Below are positions 35,184 through 44,706 of a stretch of DNA of 64,000 bases, in pieces (within the stretch, counting starts at the first letter, position 1; every line of letters begins with the position of its first letter). The translations under genes were made by a program, and so were the position numbers. The notes below the pieces were generated by a model. It saw only the letters and a program-made list of their open reading frames with translations, did not search any database and was not told the origin of the DNA. The stretch lies in the NCBI RefSeq assembly GCF_014650055.1, contig NZ_BMUF01000003.1:1-64000 (forward strand), given 5' to 3'. This DNA comes from Streptomyces malachitofuscus. Lineage in GTDB: Bacteria > Actinomycetota > Actinomycetes > Streptomycetales > Streptomycetaceae.

Positions 35184-36434
35184 ATGAGCGACGAACATCA
35201 CGGGGCACCGGACACGGTCGTCGTCGGTGCGGGCCTCGCGGGCTTGGCATGCGCCTTGGACCTGTGCCGCGCGGGACGGCAGGTGGCCCTGCTGGAGGCG
35301 TCCGACGGCGTGGGCGGCCGGATGCGCACGGACCGGCGGGACGGATTCCTCCTGGACCGCGGCTTCCAGGTGTTCAACACCTCGTATCCGCAGGTGAAAC
35401 GTCGAATCGAGCTGAGGAGCCTGCGACTGCGACCGTTCACCGCCGGAGTGATCGCGCACACCCCGGCCGGGCCCGTCCGCCTCGCCGATCCGACCAGGGA
35501 GCTCCGTACGGCAGGGATGCTGCTGCCCGGCCGAGTCCTGTCGGCCCGCGATCTGGCCGCGCTGGCGGTACTCACCGCACAGGACGCCCTGCTGCCCGCA
35601 TCCTCCGTCAGGCGGCGCCCTGACGGCTCCACCTCACAGGCCCTCACCCGGGCCGGGGTGTCGGACGCCGTGATCGCCGACCTCCTGCGGCCGTTCCTGT
35701 CCGGCGTCTTCCTGGAGGACCGGCTGGAGACCTCCGCCCGGTTCTTCCACCTGGTGTGGCGGAGCATGGTCCGAGGGTCTCTGTGCCTGCCTGCGGACGG
35801 CATCGGCGCAGTACCGGCTCAGCTCGCCGACGGCCTGCCCGGCGGCGTCCTGCGCCTCGGTACACCCGTCGCGGAGGTCACGGACGCCGGGGTGCTGCTC
35901 AAGGACGGGACCGAGGTGCCGAGCCGGACCGTCGTCGTGGCGACGGATCCGGCGACCGCCGCAGGCCTGCTGCCGGACCTGACTGTGCCGGACACCCGCA
36001 CCGTCACCACCTACTACCACGCCACCGACAGGTCACCGATGGCCGAACCGACCCTGCTGGTGGACAGCACCGGAGCGATCCTGAACACCTGCGTACTCAG
36101 CGAGGTCGCTCCCACCTACGCGCCCCCCGGAACCGCACTGGTCTCCACCTCCGTACTGGGAACGGATCCCCCGGGCAGGGCGCAGACGGTGCTCCGGCGT
36201 CTGGCCGAGCTGTACGGCACCGACACGAGCGACTGGCGACAGGTGGCCGCCGCCACGGTCGAGGGCGCGCTGCCGGCGATGCTTCCGCCCTGGCCGCTGA
36301 GCCGCACCACACGCCTCGGCCCCGGCAGGTACGTCTGCGGGGACCACCGGGCGACCGGTTCCGCGCAGGGCGCCCTGGCGTCGGGTACGCGCGCCGCCCG
36401 CGAGGTCATGGCCGACCTGGGGACCGGAAGGTGA
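35184..36434 (+). CDS. litQ: FAD-dependent amine oxidoreductase, probable LitQ
   Basis: A 416-residue flavoprotein with N-terminal Rossmann loop [16 protein letters not shown] and the GG-doublet segment ([21 protein letters not shown]) of the amine-oxidase/phytoene-desaturase superfamily. The C-terminal FAD motif is [21 protein letters not shown]. It follows the LitR gene in the same direction, as the oxidoreductase gene litQ does in S. coelicolor. It could act on a carotenoid-like or other isoprenoid, but the substrate is unknown. Confidence 0.75.
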   Translation: MSDEHHGAPDTVVVGAGLAGLACALDLCRAGRQVALLEASDGVGGRMRTDRRDGFLLDRGFQVFNTSYPQVKRRIELRSLRLRPFTAGVIAHTPAGPVRLADPTRELRTAGMLLPGRVLSARDLAALAVLTAQDALLPASSVRRRPDGSTSQALTRAGVSDAVIADLLRPFLSGVFLEDRLETSARFFHLVWRSMVRGSLCLPADGIGAVPAQLADGLPGGVLRLGTPVAEVTDAGVLLKDGTEVPSRTVVVATDPATAAGLLPDLTVPDTRTVTTYYHATDRSPMAEPTLLVDSTGAILNTCVLSEVAPTYAPPGTALVSTSVLGTDPPGRAQTVLRRLAELYGTDTSDWRQVAAATVEGALPAMLPPWPLSRTTRLGPGRYVCGDHRATGSAQGALASGTRAAREVMADLGTGR

Positions 36435-36546
36435 CGGCGGGGCGTGAACGGCGTTCGGCCGCATCCGCGGACGGCCTTGGTTCCGGATGCCCGACGAGCG
36501 CATGACAACAACCGGTCATCGTGTCGATGAAGCGGCGCATCTGCGC

Positions 36547-37142
36547 GAAGCCGTCGGCCTCGGCGGCGAAGGGCTTGCAGCGGCCGTCGACGGCCAGGGC
36601 ACGCTGACGACTGAAGGCGACGAACGGTCCCGGTCCCGACATCACCGTGGCCGCACCGGCCACCGCGAGTCGGCACTCACCCGCGCGCAGGGCGCGTACG
36701 GCGAGGTGCAGGGCGACCAGGGACGAGGAACAGGCCGTGTCGACCGTCACCCGCGGGGCCCTCCAGGCCCAACGCGTAGGCGGTGCGCCCGGACGCCCCC
36801 GGTGCGGACGCTCCAGCCACTGCCGCGCGTCGCGGTGGCCGTCCGCCTCCGCCCCCGCGCCGTAAATGGGCACGTCGAGCGAGAGACCGTTCGCGAAGCA
36901 CGCCCGGTAGCGGGGTGCTGAGCCGTCAGATCGACGCGGCGGTGGAGGCTTCCCCGACGGCGGCGAACGCCTCATCCGCCATGTGCGGCATGGTCGGCAC
37001 CGTCGGGCCGCTGTCCGGCTCGTAGCCGCCGAGTCGTACCCGGTCGGCCCGGCCGCCGGGACCGGTGGCCCGCACCCAGCAGGTGGAGGGCACAGCCCGG
37101 CACTCACCGCGACGACATGGTCGGTCGGCCCCGGCACCCTCT
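36547..37142 (-). pseudogene. Relic of a modular PKS ketosynthase
   Basis: The minus strand keeps an unmistakable ketosynthase piece of about 80 residues: [20 protein letters not shown] with the active-site Cys, then [12 protein letters not shown] (36547-36750). The expected upstream YALGLEGPA lies in a different frame (about 36760-36795), so a single-base shift separates them. The rest of a roughly 420-residue domain is missing on both sides. Coding-like sequence further upstream ([17 protein letters not shown], about 36940-36990) ends in its own stop. This is a fossil of a type I PKS lodged in the light/carotenoid locus. Confidence 0.8.
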
Positions 37143-38285
37143 TCACGCGGCCCCCTCCTCGTCGTGCGGGACCACCCCCGTCGCGCGCCCCACCAGCGCC
37201 GCGAAATCGTGCCGCACGGCAGGGCGTGCGCAGGCGTGCTCGAAGTGCGCGAGGCTCATGTCCGTCAGCTCCTTGATCTTCGTCTCCACCAGGTCCCGGG
37301 CGCCGGTGCGCTGCAGCGCGGACCGCACCTGCCGTACGGCCTTCTCGGACTTCGGCTCCGCGTCCGGAGCCAGCGCCGCGGCGGCCTGACGATCACCGGC
37401 GGCGTCGGCGAGCCGGATGGCGACGGCGAGGAGGTAGGTGAGCTTGCGGGTGCGCAAGTCGTCGTCGGCCGGTTTGCCGGTCAGCGCCGGGTCGCCGAAA
37501 GCACCCAGGAGGTCGTCACGGAGTTGGAAGGCCAGCCCGGCACACCGGCCGGCCGACCGCAGCGCGTCCCGCACGTGCTCGTCGGCTCCGGCCAGGGCTG
37601 CTCCCAGCGCGAGGGGCCGGGCGACCGTGTACAGCGCGCTCTTCAGGGTGGCGATGATCAGCGCCTCGTCGGCACCGGAGGACCGGGCGGCCTGGGCGTG
37701 CAGGTCGAGGTACTGCCCGGCCACCATTTCGGTGCGCATCGCCCGCCACTCCTCGTGCAGGCGTCCGCCGTGCGGCGTACCCAGGGCCGTCTCGGTCAGC
37801 AGGTCGTCCGCCCAGGCCAGAGCCAGGTCACCGGCGAGGACGGCGGCCGACGTGCCGAAGGACTCCGCGGAGCCGTGCATGGCCGCGGCCCAGTGTCGGC
37901 GGGCGAGCTCGACGTGCAGGGCCGGAGCGCCACGTCGCTGCACGGAGCCGTCCATCACGTCGTCGTGCACGAGGGCGCATGCCTGGAGCAGTTCGAGGGC
38001 CGCTCCCGTACGCAGGACGGCCGTGGTGTCTCCCGAGCCACCTGCCGCGCGCCAGCCGCAGTGGGCGAACGCGGTGCGCAGGCGTTTGCCTCCCCGCTCG
38101 GCAAGCGTGGCGAGGCGGCCGGCCAGCTCCTCGGCGAAGACGGGATCGACGGCACGGGAGTGACGCAGTCTTTCGTCGAGTACCTGCTGAAGGACGGTGC
38201 CGACGGCGTTCGTCGCGTCGATCGCGGTGAAAGGGGCGTCGACGGGTTCGACCGGTGGGGCCACCATCGGCGGCAGTCCAGGCAT
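37143..38285 (-). CDS. crtE: Geranylgeranyl diphosphate synthase
   Basis: A 380-residue trans-prenyl synthase with first aspartate-rich motif DDVMD ([18 protein letters not shown]) and second motif DDLLG in [15 protein letters not shown], as in actinobacterial GGPP synthases. The second motif departs from DDxxD at its last position, which is common in this subgroup. ATG 38285 is preferred over 38318 because aagggg lies 6 nt upstream. In the S. coelicolor carotenoid cluster crtE lies near lit genes; here it stands without crtB, crtI or later crt genes. Confidence 0.8.
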   Translation of the reverse strand: MPGLPPMVAPPVEPVDAPFTAIDATNAVGTVLQQVLDERLRHSRAVDPVFAEELAGRLATLAERGGKRLRTAFAHCGWRAAGGSGDTTAVLRTGAALELLQACALVHDDVMDGSVQRRGAPALHVELARRHWAAAMHGSAESFGTSAAVLAGDLALAWADDLLTETALGTPHGGRLHEEWRAMRTEMVAGQYLDLHAQAARSSGADEALIIATLKSALYTVARPLALGAALAGADEHVRDALRSAGRCAGLAFQLRDDLLGAFGDPALTGKPADDDLRTRKLTYLLAVAIRLADAAGDRQAAAALAPDAEPKSEKAVRQVRSALQRTGARDLVETKIKELTDMSLAHFEHACARPAVRHDFAALVGRATGVVPHDEEGAA

Positions 38286-38393
38286 GCACAACCCCTTCTC
38301 AGTCTTGGACATCCGCACGGCACTGCTTCCGCCGAGTGCCCCGTCACAGATGCAGTGTTTCCTGTCCGGTTCGGTACCGCTTGCCGGTCACGG

Positions 38394-38950
38394 TCACCCC
38401 AGCGGCGCAACAGCCGGGCTCATGGCGAAGCGTCGCCCGCGCGGGTTCCTGCCTGCGCCGTCGGCGTACTGGGCCATACCGACGACGTCGGAGCATCACC
38501 CAGTCGTAGCCCAACACCAAGCAGTGATGGAACGAGTCCGTGATCGCGGCGGCGCTGCAGCTGCGCCGGAGCGCGAGACTGCCCAGGACCACCAGCCGGG
38601 GGATGCGGTGCGTCCAGCCCGTGCCGCGTACCTGCCGGAGAGACCGCACCAGGCGGAGGGCCGGGTGCGAGGTCGGGTGGTGAACGCCGACCGGACGCCC
38701 GCGCGCCGCTCGGTCCAGCGCCTCCCGGTACGTGTCCGCCCGTACGTAGGTGACGCGATCGCCGAGTTCCGCCGCGCGGTGGCGCATCGCGGACAGCAGG
38801 AGGTTGGCCTTGGCGCGGCGGAAACGGCGCCGCCGGAAGACGGAACGCGCCTCGATCATGAGCAGGGAAGTGTTGTGACCGGGCCTCCTCTCGCGCGGGG
38901 TGAGGAAATGCGGCCGAGCTGGTCGCCGAAGAGTCAGTGCGCGACGGGCG
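38394..38950 (-). pseudogene. Decayed cryptochrome/photolyase-related gene
   Basis: Pieces of an FeS-type cryptochrome/photolyase family protein are spread over frames. After a ribosome-binding site and a lost start, VAH-stop-LFGDQLG appears where HWLFGDQLG is expected (Trp to stop at 38934-38936). After a frameshift comes PHFLTPRE..SLLMIEARSVFRRRRFRRAKANLLLSAMRHR (about 38760-38900) and GDRVTYVRADTYREAL. A large internal deletion follows, then DWVML, another shift, and VGMAQYADGAGRNPRG ending at 38394. A functional gene would encode about 500 residues; only about 180 remain. It directly follows the intact photolyase. Confidence 0.8.
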
Positions 38951-38955
38951 TCTCC

Positions 38956-40329
38956 TCAGTCGCGGCCGCGGGCGTGCTTGAAGCGCGCGAGCCCGTCGGC
39001 GAGGTCGATGAGCGGATCCGGGTAGTCGAGTTCCTCGCGTTCCGCTGCCGGGAGGCGCCAGGGTTCGTGCACCTTCCTGCCGTCCACCCTCGCGAGTTCG
39101 GGGACCCAGCGGCGCACGTAGGCGCCCTGCGGGTCGTACCGCTTGGACTGGACGAGCGGATTGAGAACCCGGTGCGGGCGGGTGTCGGTGCCCGTGCCCG
39201 CGACCCACTGCCAGTTGAGCTGGTTGTTGACGACATCGCCGTCCACGAGGAGGTTCAGGAAGTGCCGGGCGCCGATCCGCCAGTCGACGTAGAGCGTCTT
39301 GGTCAGGAAGCTGGCCGCCAGCAGCCGCGCGCGGTTGTGCATCCAGCCCTCGTGACGCAGCTGGCGCATGGCGGCGTCGACGATCGGATATCCGGTCCGT
39401 CCGTCGCGCCAGGCGGCGATGTCCTCGGCGGCGTCGTCCTCGTGACGCCACTGGTCGTGGCGGGTGCGATAGTCCTCCCGCGACGCCTCGGGCCGTGCGG
39501 CCAGCACCTGGTGGTGGAAGTCCCGCCAGCACACCTGGCGTACGAATGCCTCCGCGCCGGGCCCGCCCTGCCTGCGGGCCCGGTGGACGAGTTCCACCGG
39601 GGAGAGCGCACCGAAGTGGAGATACGGCGACAGCCTGGATGTGGCATCACCCGCGAGATCGTCGTGCCGGTCCTCGTACCGGGACAGTCCGGAACCGGAC
39701 CACCGTGAGAACCGGTCCCGTCCAGCGGTTTCCCCTCCGGTCGGCAGGCCGGGAGAGACACCGGCCACGTCCGCGCGGTCGGGCAGCGGCTCGCCGCGTA
39801 CTCCGTCGGGGACGCGCACGGTGCGCGGCGCGCCGAGCGGCTTCCTCAGTGTCTCCTCCGACCAGCGGCGGAAGTAGGGGGTGAACACGGCGAAGTGGTC
39901 GGAGCCGGAGGGCGTCACCGTTCCCGGGGCGACGGCGGTGATCACCGTCTCGTGCACCCGTAGCGCCACGTCACCATGCCCGAGTTCCTCGCGGAGGCGT
40001 TCCTCGCGGTGGTGGGCGTACGCGGTGACGCCCGCGGCCATGTGCACCTCGCCGGCCCCGCACTCGGCGGCGACCGCGCAGACCTCCCGGACGACCGGTC
40101 CCGCGCGGACCACGAGCCGGCCACCGCGGCGGCGCAGCGAGGAGTCGAGGTCGCCGAGGCAGTCGGTGAGGAAGGCCCTGCGGTTGGGCGCGTCGAAGCC
40201 TGCCGCGTGGATCCCCGTGTCGAGAACGAACAGCGGCACCACCTCGTCCGCCGCCCTCAGCGCGGCGTGCAGCGGCGGATGGTCGTGCAGACGCAGGTCC
40301 GAGGTGAACAGGACGATCGCGACGGTCAT
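38956..40329 (-). CDS. phr: Deoxyribodipyrimidine (CPD) photolyase
   Basis: A 457-residue class I photolyase. The N-terminal antenna domain begins TVAIVLFTSDLRLHDHPPL; the FAD-binding core shows TSRLSPYLHFGALSP, CWRDFHHQVL, GRTGYPIVDAAMRQL and WMHNRARLLAASFLTK, and ends in NQLNWQWVAGTGTDTRPHRVLNP. It repairs UV-induced pyrimidine dimers using blue light. The gene belongs to the light-response locus and is a plausible LitS-controlled target, since phr genes are part of Streptomyces lit/crt islands. Confidence 0.9.
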   Translation of the reverse strand: MTVAIVLFTSDLRLHDHPPLHAALRAADEVVPLFVLDTGIHAAGFDAPNRRAFLTDCLGDLDSSLRRRGGRLVVRAGPVVREVCAVAAECGAGEVHMAAGVTAYAHHREERLREELGHGDVALRVHETVITAVAPGTVTPSGSDHFAVFTPYFRRWSEETLRKPLGAPRTVRVPDGVRGEPLPDRADVAGVSPGLPTGGETAGRDRFSRWSGSGLSRYEDRHDDLAGDATSRLSPYLHFGALSPVELVHRARRQGGPGAEAFVRQVCWRDFHHQVLAARPEASREDYRTRHDQWRHEDDAAEDIAAWRDGRTGYPIVDAAMRQLRHEGWMHNRARLLAASFLTKTLYVDWRIGARHFLNLLVDGDVVNNQLNWQWVAGTGTDTRPHRVLNPLVQSKRYDPQGAYVRRWVPELARVDGRKVHEPWRLPAAEREELDYPDPLIDLADGLARFKHARGRD

Positions 40330-40778
40330 GGCGTCACTCCTGGCGCAGTGGTGGAACGTGAACGGATCTCAGTGCTGCACACTTCCTCGGCAGCGCGGAG
40401 GCCGGATGCGTCTCGGCCGGCCATCACCCCTGCGGGTGGTCAGGCCCTCGGCACCAGGGCGGCGACCTTGGCGTAGGGGGCGTCGTAGACGGGCTGCTCG
40501 AACAGTTCGGCCCGGTGGTGGGCGACGCCGAGACGGGGATGCCGTAGTCGTCGGGGCCGGGTCGTTCACCCTGGCGGCCTAGTTGCGGACCTTGGTGCGG
40601 CCCGGCGGGGCTTTGGGATGGTGGGTTTCTGCGTCTGTCATGGGCATCGTTGCATTCGAGTTCTCCACTTTCCGCAAAGTCCAGCACCAGGAGCCTCGGT
40701 GCCCTGGGGGCGTCGGCCGCGCTCCCCGTTCCGTCCCAGGCGGCGCGGATGGGCATGGGGCAGTACCGGGTGGGCCCT
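40330..40778 (-). other. Gene-free stretch with a decayed coding fragment
   Basis: No intact gene. The minus strand keeps a coding-like tail, DDYGIP then, after a one-base shift, RLGVAHHRAELFEQPVYDA ending in a stop near 40440. This looks like the C-terminus of a lost gene of unrecognised family. Nothing else supported is visible. Confidence 0.4.
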
Positions 40779-41564
40779 TCAGCTGCGTGGCGCTTCGGGG
40801 AGGAACGTCACCTGCGGGGCACCCGTGCGTGGGTGGGTGGTGACTTCCGCCGCCACTCCGTAGACCTCGGCCAGGAGTTTTGGGGTGAGGATCTCGGCGG
40901 GCGGTCCGGAGGCGGTGACCTCACCGGCGTGCAGGACGTAGAGGCGGTCGCAGTAGTAGGCGGCCAGGTTGAGGTCGTGCAGGGCGAGCAGCACGGTGGC
41001 GGGCAGGCGGCGCAGGGTGTTGAGCACGGACAGTTGGTGCCGGATGTCGAGGTGGTTGGTGGGTTCGTCGAGGACGAGGAGCGTGGGCTGCTGGGCTAGG
41101 GCGCGCGCGATGAGGACGCGCCGGCGCTCGCCGCCGGAGAGCCGGTCGAAGGGGCGGTCGGCCAGGTGCACCGCGTCCACCGCCAGGAGTGCGGAGTCGA
41201 TGAGTTCGGCGTCCTCGGCGGTGTCGCCGGCGAGGAGCCGTTTGTGCGGGGTGCGGCCCATGGCGACGACCTCGCGGACGGCGAGGTCGAAGTCGGCGGC
41301 CGAGTCCTGGACCACCGCCGCCACGGTGCGGGCCAGTTGCCGCACCGGCAGCGCCCAGGCGTCACCACCGTCGACCCGGACCTGACCGGCGTCCGGGCGC
41401 AGGACCCGGTAGACGGCGCGAAGGAGGCTGGACTTGCCACTGCCGTTGGGGCCGACGAGCCCGATGGTCTCGCCCGGTCGGGCGGTCAGGGAGACGTCGC
41501 GTACCAGGTGGCGGGCTCCGGCGGTGAGCGTGACGCCGTCGACGTCCAGTGCGGTCGCGGTCAT
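40779..41564 (-). CDS. btuD: B12/siderophore-type ABC transporter ATPase (BtuD/FecE)
   Basis: A 261-residue ATP-binding subunit with Walker A GPNGSGKSS, signature LSGGERRR, Walker B LLVLDEPTNHLD and H-loop ALHDLN, typical of the FecE/BtuD group. ATG overlaps the permease stop by 4 bp. It energises import by the permease at 41561-42676 and lipoprotein at 42673-43698. Because the operon follows a cobalamin riboswitch, the ligand is likely B12, a precursor, or a cobalt complex. Confidence 0.85.
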   Translation of the reverse strand: MTATALDVDGVTLTAGARHLVRDVSLTARPGETIGLVGPNGSGKSSLLRAVYRVLRPDAGQVRVDGGDAWALPVRQLARTVAAVVQDSAADFDLAVREVVAMGRTPHKRLLAGDTAEDAELIDSALLAVDAVHLADRPFDRLSGGERRRVLIARALAQQPTLLVLDEPTNHLDIRHQLSVLNTLRRLPATVLLALHDLNLAAYYCDRLYVLHAGEVTASGPPAEILTPKLLAEVYGVAAEVTTHPRTGAPQVTFLPEAPRS

Positions 41565-42676
41565 GCCACTCCTCGGTCGGTGCCGCGCCGGGCGTCCCGG
41601 CGCATCAGCCACAGGAAGAACGGACCGCCACACAGGGCCGTGAGTACGCCGACGGGTATCTCCATCGGCGCGGCGATCGTCCGTGCGGCGATGTCGGCCC
41701 AGATGAGGAAGACCGCTCCGCCGAGTGCCGCCGTCGGCAGGACCCGGCGGTGGTCGCCGCCGACGAACAGGCGCACGATGTGGGGCATCATCAGGCCGAC
41801 GAAGCCGATCGGTCCGGCCGCCGCGACCAGCACGCCCGTGACGAGGGAGAGCACGACGAACAGCCGGGCGCGGAACCGGGCCACGTCCAGCCCCATCGTG
41901 GTCGCCGCTTCCTCGCCGGCCAGCAGCAGGTTCAGGTTGCGGGCCTGCGCCATGAGGACGCCGACACCGAGCAGCAGGGCCGTGCTCGGCAGCCACAGGG
42001 TGCCCCAGTTGACGCCGCCGAGGCCGCCGAGGGTCCAGGCGAGGACCGCGCGGGCCTCGTTGCCCCGGTCGGTGGTGAGCAGCAGCAGATCGAGGACCGC
42101 GGTGAGCACCGCCGCGATCGCCACCCCGGACAGCACCAGCCGCGATGAGGTGATGCGTCCGCCGGTGCGGGCGGTGGCGTACACGAGCAGCAGCGCGCCC
42201 AGGGCGCCCACGAAGGCGGCCACCGACAGGGAGAGCGGCCCGAAGAGGGTGACCCCGAACACGATCACCGAGACCGCGCCGAGCGATGCCCCCGAGGAGA
42301 CGCCGAGCAGATACGGCTCTGCGAGCGGGTTGCGCACCAGGGCCTGCAGCGCGGTGCCGATCACCGCCAGGCCGGCGCCGGTGACCGCACCGAGCAGCAC
42401 CCGCGGCGCCCGCACGTCCACCACGATGGTCTCCCGGGCCCGTGACCAGTCCGGCTGCTGCCAGTCGGCGCCCAGTGCGTGCGTCACGATGCCCCACACC
42501 TGGCCGGGCGGCACCTGGACGGAGCCGATCGCGAGGCCCGCCGTGGCGGAGACCATGAGCAGGGCGGTGAGGACGACCAGGGTGACGGCCAACCGCGTAC
42601 GGCCCGCCCCCGGCGTGGTGGTCTTCCGCGGCGGAACCGTCCGCTCGGTGGACGTGCCGGTGGCGGCCTGGCTCAC
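41561..42676 (-). CDS. btuC: FecCD/BtuC-family ABC permease
   Basis: A 371-residue permease with about ten helices and the FecCD hallmarks APRVLLGAVTGAGLAVIGTALQ and GFVGLMMPHIVRLFVGGDHR. About 45 N-terminal residues are soluble. It overlaps both neighbours by 4 bp, so the three-gene import operon is translationally coupled. The family carries vitamin B12, heme or ferric siderophores; the riboswitch upstream points to a cobalamin-related ligand. Confidence 0.85.
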   Translation of the reverse strand: MSQAATGTSTERTVPPRKTTTPGAGRTRLAVTLVVLTALLMVSATAGLAIGSVQVPPGQVWGIVTHALGADWQQPDWSRARETIVVDVRAPRVLLGAVTGAGLAVIGTALQALVRNPLAEPYLLGVSSGASLGAVSVIVFGVTLFGPLSLSVAAFVGALGALLLVYATARTGGRITSSRLVLSGVAIAAVLTAVLDLLLLTTDRGNEARAVLAWTLGGLGGVNWGTLWLPSTALLLGVGVLMAQARNLNLLLAGEEAATTMGLDVARFRARLFVVLSLVTGVLVAAAGPIGFVGLMMPHIVRLFVGGDHRRVLPTAALGGAVFLIWADIAARTIAAPMEIPVGVLTALCGGPFFLWLMRRDARRGTDRGVA

Positions 42677-43698
42677 CGGAAGCTCTCGGGGTGCAACCCG
42701 CGGGCCAGGTCCTCGACCGCGTAGGCCGAGCGGATGCCGACCAGGGTGGCGGTCAGCGGCAGGACGACGAACCGCTTGTTCCTGACGGCGGGTACGTCGG
42801 CGAGCGCGGGCTGGGAGAGCAGGAACCTCTTCTTCTCCGCCACGCTCCCGGCGCCGGCGTAGTCGTAGATGGCAATGACCTCGGGCTTGCGCTCGACGAC
42901 CTGCTCCCAGGAGACGTCGCCGAAGACGTCGTCGAGGTCGGCGAAGACGTTCTCGCCGCCGGCCAGCCGGATCAGCTCGGTGCCCAGGCTTTTGCCGCCC
43001 GCGGTGAAGGCGCTCTTGTCGCCGCTGTCGTACACGAAGACGGGCACCTCGGGCTCGCCCTCGACCTTGGCGGCGGCCTTGCCGACGCGGGTCTGCAGGT
43101 CCGTGACCAGCTCGTCGGCCCGGTCCGGGACACCGAAGATCTTGCCGATGGTGCGGATCTCGTCGTAGGTGTCCTTCATCGTCACCCGCTTCTTGCCGCA
43201 GTACTCACGGTTGAGGTAGGTGTCGATTCCGGCGTCGGCGAACGCCTTGCGGGAGCGGCCCTCGTTCTCGGCGAAGGCGCTGCCGTAGCCGCCGTAGACG
43301 AGGTCGGGTTCGGCGTCCAGGATCTTCTCGAACGACGGTTCCTTCTTCGCCAGTTCGGGGATCGCCGCGTAGTCCTTCTTCAGCTCGGGCAGGACGGCGG
43401 AGTCGGGGAAGGCCGTGCCGACCAGGCGGTCCTTGAGACCGAGGGCGAGCATGAGTTCAGCCGGGTGCTGGTGGACGGTGACCACCCGCGACGGCGGCTT
43501 GTCGTACGTCGTCTTCACGCCGCAGTTGTCGATGGTGACCGGGAAGCCCGCGGGCACGGCCGCGGTGGCCTTCGCGTCCCCGCCGCTCTCGTCGGACGAA
43601 CCGCAGCCGGTGGTCAGCAGCACTGACGAAAGGGCCATGGCAGCGGCCGTGGCACGAAGGAACCCGCGTGTGCGGGCAGGGGTGAACAAGGGGGACAC
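42673..43698 (-). CDS. btuF: Cobalamin/metallophore-binding lipoprotein (BtuF/FepB fold)
   Basis: A 341-residue binding protein with lipobox LLTTGC (about residues 24-29) and a helical-backbone fold (SRVVTVHQHPAELMLALGLKDRLVGT). GTG 43698 has an aggagg site 6 nt upstream. The motif YGGYGSAFAENEGRS matches siderophore-type rather than E. coli BtuF-type proteins, so a metal chelate is as plausible as B12. It is the first gene after the riboswitch at 43741-43905. Confidence 0.8.
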   Translation of the reverse strand: MSPLFTPARTRGFLRATAAAMALSSVLLTTGCGSSDESGGDAKATAAVPAGFPVTIDNCGVKTTYDKPPSRVVTVHQHPAELMLALGLKDRLVGTAFPDSAVLPELKKDYAAIPELAKKEPSFEKILDAEPDLVYGGYGSAFAENEGRSRKAFADAGIDTYLNREYCGKKRVTMKDTYDEIRTIGKIFGVPDRADELVTDLQTRVGKAAAKVEGEPEVPVFVYDSGDKSAFTAGGKSLGTELIRLAGGENVFADLDDVFGDVSWEQVVERKPEVIAIYDYAGAGSVAEKKRFLLSQPALADVPAVRNKRFVVLPLTATLVGIRSAYAVEDLARGLHPESFR

Positions 43699-43740
43699 GT
43701 GAAGCCTCCTGGAGTCCGCGCTCCTCGGATCGGGCCCGCG

Positions 43741-43905
43741 ACGGACCAGTGTCCTGACTCCCGGATCGGCGTTCCGTCCGCCTTCCCGCGCACAGCGCAG
43801 TGGCATGTCGGAGGGGCGCTCCCCGGTCACAGTGGCGGGACCGTGCCGGATTCGCACCGGCTTCCTGTCTCCCGTCGCGGCGATGACCAGGTGATCCTAC
43901 GTTCC
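43741..43905 (-). promoter_or_regulatory. Cobalamin riboswitch 1
   Basis: Reading the minus strand, the conserved core occurs in order: agccggtgcgaatccggc, acggtcccgccactgtgacc and the 3' element gagtcaggacac. It ends about 43 nt before the GTG of the binding-protein gene, so coenzyme B12 should shut off the 40779-43698 import operon. Confidence 0.88.
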
Positions 43906-43923
43906 CCCGAGCCGACGGCAAAA

Positions 43924-43949
43924 GGGCGTGCGGACCCGGCCGCACGCCC
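43924..43949 (-). terminator. Hairpin terminator after methyltransferase gene
   Basis: gggcgtgcgg and ccgcacgccc pair as a 10-bp stem around a 6-nt loop, 8 bp past the methyltransferase stop at 43957. It separates the five-gene operon from riboswitch 1. Confidence 0.7.
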
Positions 43950-43956
43950 CGCCCCC

Positions 43957-44706
43957 TCACGCTTCGCGGACCGCCCGAAGGACGAGCCGCTCGGCACTCT
44001 CGTCGTAAGGGCGCCCGTCGAACCCGCCGAAGACCTCTACGCGGCCGAACCCCGCCTCCTCGGCCATCCGCCGCAGCTCCACCGCGCTGTACACGAACCA
44101 CGTCAAGGTGGCCCGCGTCACCCGCTCGCCCCGGACCAGCACCCACTCGCTGCGCAGCCGCGCCCACTCGTCCAGCACGGTGTCCGTCTGCACCATCAGG
44201 TCATCGCCCCGCCGCACCACCTTGGGCGGGGTGACCCTGCGGGCCAGGAGCTCCTTCCCGGCGAGGTCCAGGACGAGCGTGCCGCCGGGAGCCAGGCAGG
44301 TGTGCATGGTGCGCAGCACGCGCGCGTTGTCTGCGGGATCCTCGAAGTACCCGAAGGAGGTGAACATGTTGAGGACGACGTCGAAGCCGCCCGGTGCCTC
44401 GTACTCGCGTGCGTCGACCCGCACGTACGTCACCTCGGCACCGGCGTCGGCCGACCGCTTGCGTGCCCGGTCCAGCATGGCCGGGCTCAGGTCCACTCCG
44501 GTCACGAGGTGACCGCGGCGGGCGAGCGGCACGGTGAACACCCCCGGCCCGCAGCACAGGTCCAGCACGCGCGCCCCCTGCGGGAAGGCCAGCAGGGGAG
44601 AGGTGTCCAGCAGCTCCTCGGCCTGCTCGTAGCGATGCTCGGAGAAGAGGAAGTCATGGAACTCGGTCCAGAAGTCATCGTCCTGGAACCCGCCCGTCCG
44701 TGTCAT
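43957..44706 (-). CDS. SAM-dependent methyltransferase of B12-riboswitch operon
   Basis: A 249-residue class I methyltransferase with motif VLDLCCGPGVFTVPLA (about residues 47-62), VDLSPAMLDRA and LAPGGTLVLDL. ATG 44706 overlaps the MFS gene by 32 bp, and an aaggag lies 12 nt upstream inside that gene, so it is the fifth and last gene of the operon. The acceptor is unknown; N- or O-methylation of the amino-acid-derived product is the simplest guess. It is not a recognised corrin-ring methyltransferase. Confidence 0.78.
   Translation of the reverse strand: MTRTGGFQDDDFWTEFHDFLFSEHRYEQAEELLDTSPLLAFPQGARVLDLCCGPGVFTVPLARRGHLVTGVDLSPAMLDRARKRSADAGAEVTYVRVDAREYEAPGGFDVVLNMFTSFGYFEDPADNARVLRTMHTCLAPGGTLVLDLAGKELLARRVTPPKVVRRGDDLMVQTDTVLDEWARLRSEWVLVRGERVTRATLTWFVYSAVELRRMAEEAGFGRVEVFGGFDGRPYDESAERLVLRAVREA

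Noticed and set aside
37143..38285. crtE as part of the meroterpenoid cluster
   Set aside because: It lies 21 kb away inside the lit locus and the cluster has its own long-chain synthase.
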